DNA of 64,000 bases, from NCBI RefSeq assembly GCF_016428915.1, contig NZ_JAELTP010000012.1:1-64000 (forward strand), in the 5' to 3' direction. A program made the position numbers and the translations under genes. This DNA comes from Pandoraea sp. ASV26 (lineage in GTDB: Bacteria; Pseudomonadota; Gammaproteobacteria; Burkholderiales; Burkholderiaceae). A model generated the notes under the pieces. That model was not told the origin of the DNA and did not search any database. It saw only the letters and a program-made list of their open reading frames with translations. Below, in pieces: positions 63,773-64,000 of the stretch (its first letter is position 1; each line of letters begins with the position of its first letter).

Positions 63773-64000
63773 CTAAGTCCGCGACGCCGTCCACTGCACA
63801 GCGAGAATGCTCGCGAACACCATCGCGAGCCCAACGAACGCAAAGCCCTTGATCGCCTGTCCCAGCAGCACCCAGCCCAGCACCACAGCGGTCAACGGAC
63901 TCAGCAGCCCGAGCGACGACACCGCCACCGGCGCCAGACGCGCGATGCCGCGAAACCACAACGCGTAAGCCAGCAACGCCCCCGCGAGCGACAGATATAG
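63773..64000 (-). CDS. EamA/DMT-family transporter, C-terminal part
   Basis: Only the last 75 or so residues are in the window; the gene continues past the right edge. LAYALWFRGIARLAPVAVSSLGLLSPLTAVVLGWVLLGQAIKGFAFVGLAMVFASILAVQW is the second-half EamA repeat, with two to three membrane segments. A drug/metabolite transporter of unknown substrate. Confidence 0.9.
   Translation of the reverse strand, partial: LYLSLAGALLAYALWFRGIARLAPVAVSSLGLLSPLTAVVLGWVLLGQAIKGFAFVGLAMVFASILAVQWTASRT

Overview
The window is GC-rich, gene-dense chromosome of a betaproteobacterium of the Burkholderiaceae, most likely Pandoraea or a close relative. This is inferred from the block pgk - pyk - fba - purC - purE - purK - sua5, the AcrAB/BpeAB-type efflux operon with a divergent TetR gene, the kynBUA operon and the general protein style. 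No rRNA, tRNA, CRISPR array or insertion sequence was seen.

Region 1 (1-8.9 kb) looks like a catabolic island. A polar amino-acid-type ABC transporter (cut by the left edge) and an IclR regulator lie downstream of a minus-strand operon: a NicX-like 2,5-dihydroxypyridine dioxygenase, an alpha/beta hydrolase (NicD-like position), an acyl-CoA-dehydrogenase-fold flavoprotein lacking the catalytic Glu, and an acyl-CoA ligase. A flavin reductase and a MarR regulator are divergent. A perfect palindrome sits inside the promoter spacer of the dioxygenase operon. I infer a CoA-activated, flavin-monooxygenase-dependent route to a dihydroxypyridine. Region 2 (9.1-14.7 kb) holds kynB-kynU-kynA (tryptophan to anthranilate), a second IclR regulator and glutaryl-CoA dehydrogenase. 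Between kynA and the IclR gene are three hairpins, two with complementary loops.

Region 3 (14.9-20.2 kb): 1-Cys peroxiredoxin, a YqjD/YqjE/YqjK-like envelope trio, a cluster of overlapping minor-pilin genes (PilV, PilW, PilX, FimT types) and an acyl-CoA-binding protein. Region 4 (20.5-27.5 kb): RND efflux operon acrA-acrB-oprM with a divergent TetR repressor and a classic AcrR-like operator in the promoter. Region 5 (27.7-35.4 kb) is a molybdenum island: modABC behind a ModE-type box, an MxKDx repeat protein, a Tat-exported molybdopterin oxidoreductase with a cytochrome b, a ModE-like regulator without the molybdate-binding part, a CoxG-like protein and XdhC. moaC lies at 63.2 kb.

Region 6 (35.5-43.8 kb): a small secreted protein, a periplasmic HtrA protease divergent from an I78-type protease inhibitor with a QseB/PmrA-type direct repeat between them, a QseBC-like two-component system, PBP4 and a sterol-desaturase-family hydroxylase. 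Region 7 (43.9-54.5 kb): sua5, purK, purE, purC, then two unusual genes (a U-box-like protein with a dual-specificity-phosphatase-like motif, and an orphan SecD P1-head-like secreted protein) placed between purC and fba, followed by pyk and pgk.

Region 8 (54.5-64 kb): azlD/azlC, a zinc-finger protein, waaF, an NTF2-like protein, a YheT-type hydrolase, a DUF2946-type protein, an MFS transporter whose 5' coding end carries a 10-bp tandem repeat (phase-variation candidate), a BepA-like M48 protease, moaC and a truncated EamA transporter. Short tandem repeats of 7-10 bp recur across the whole window.
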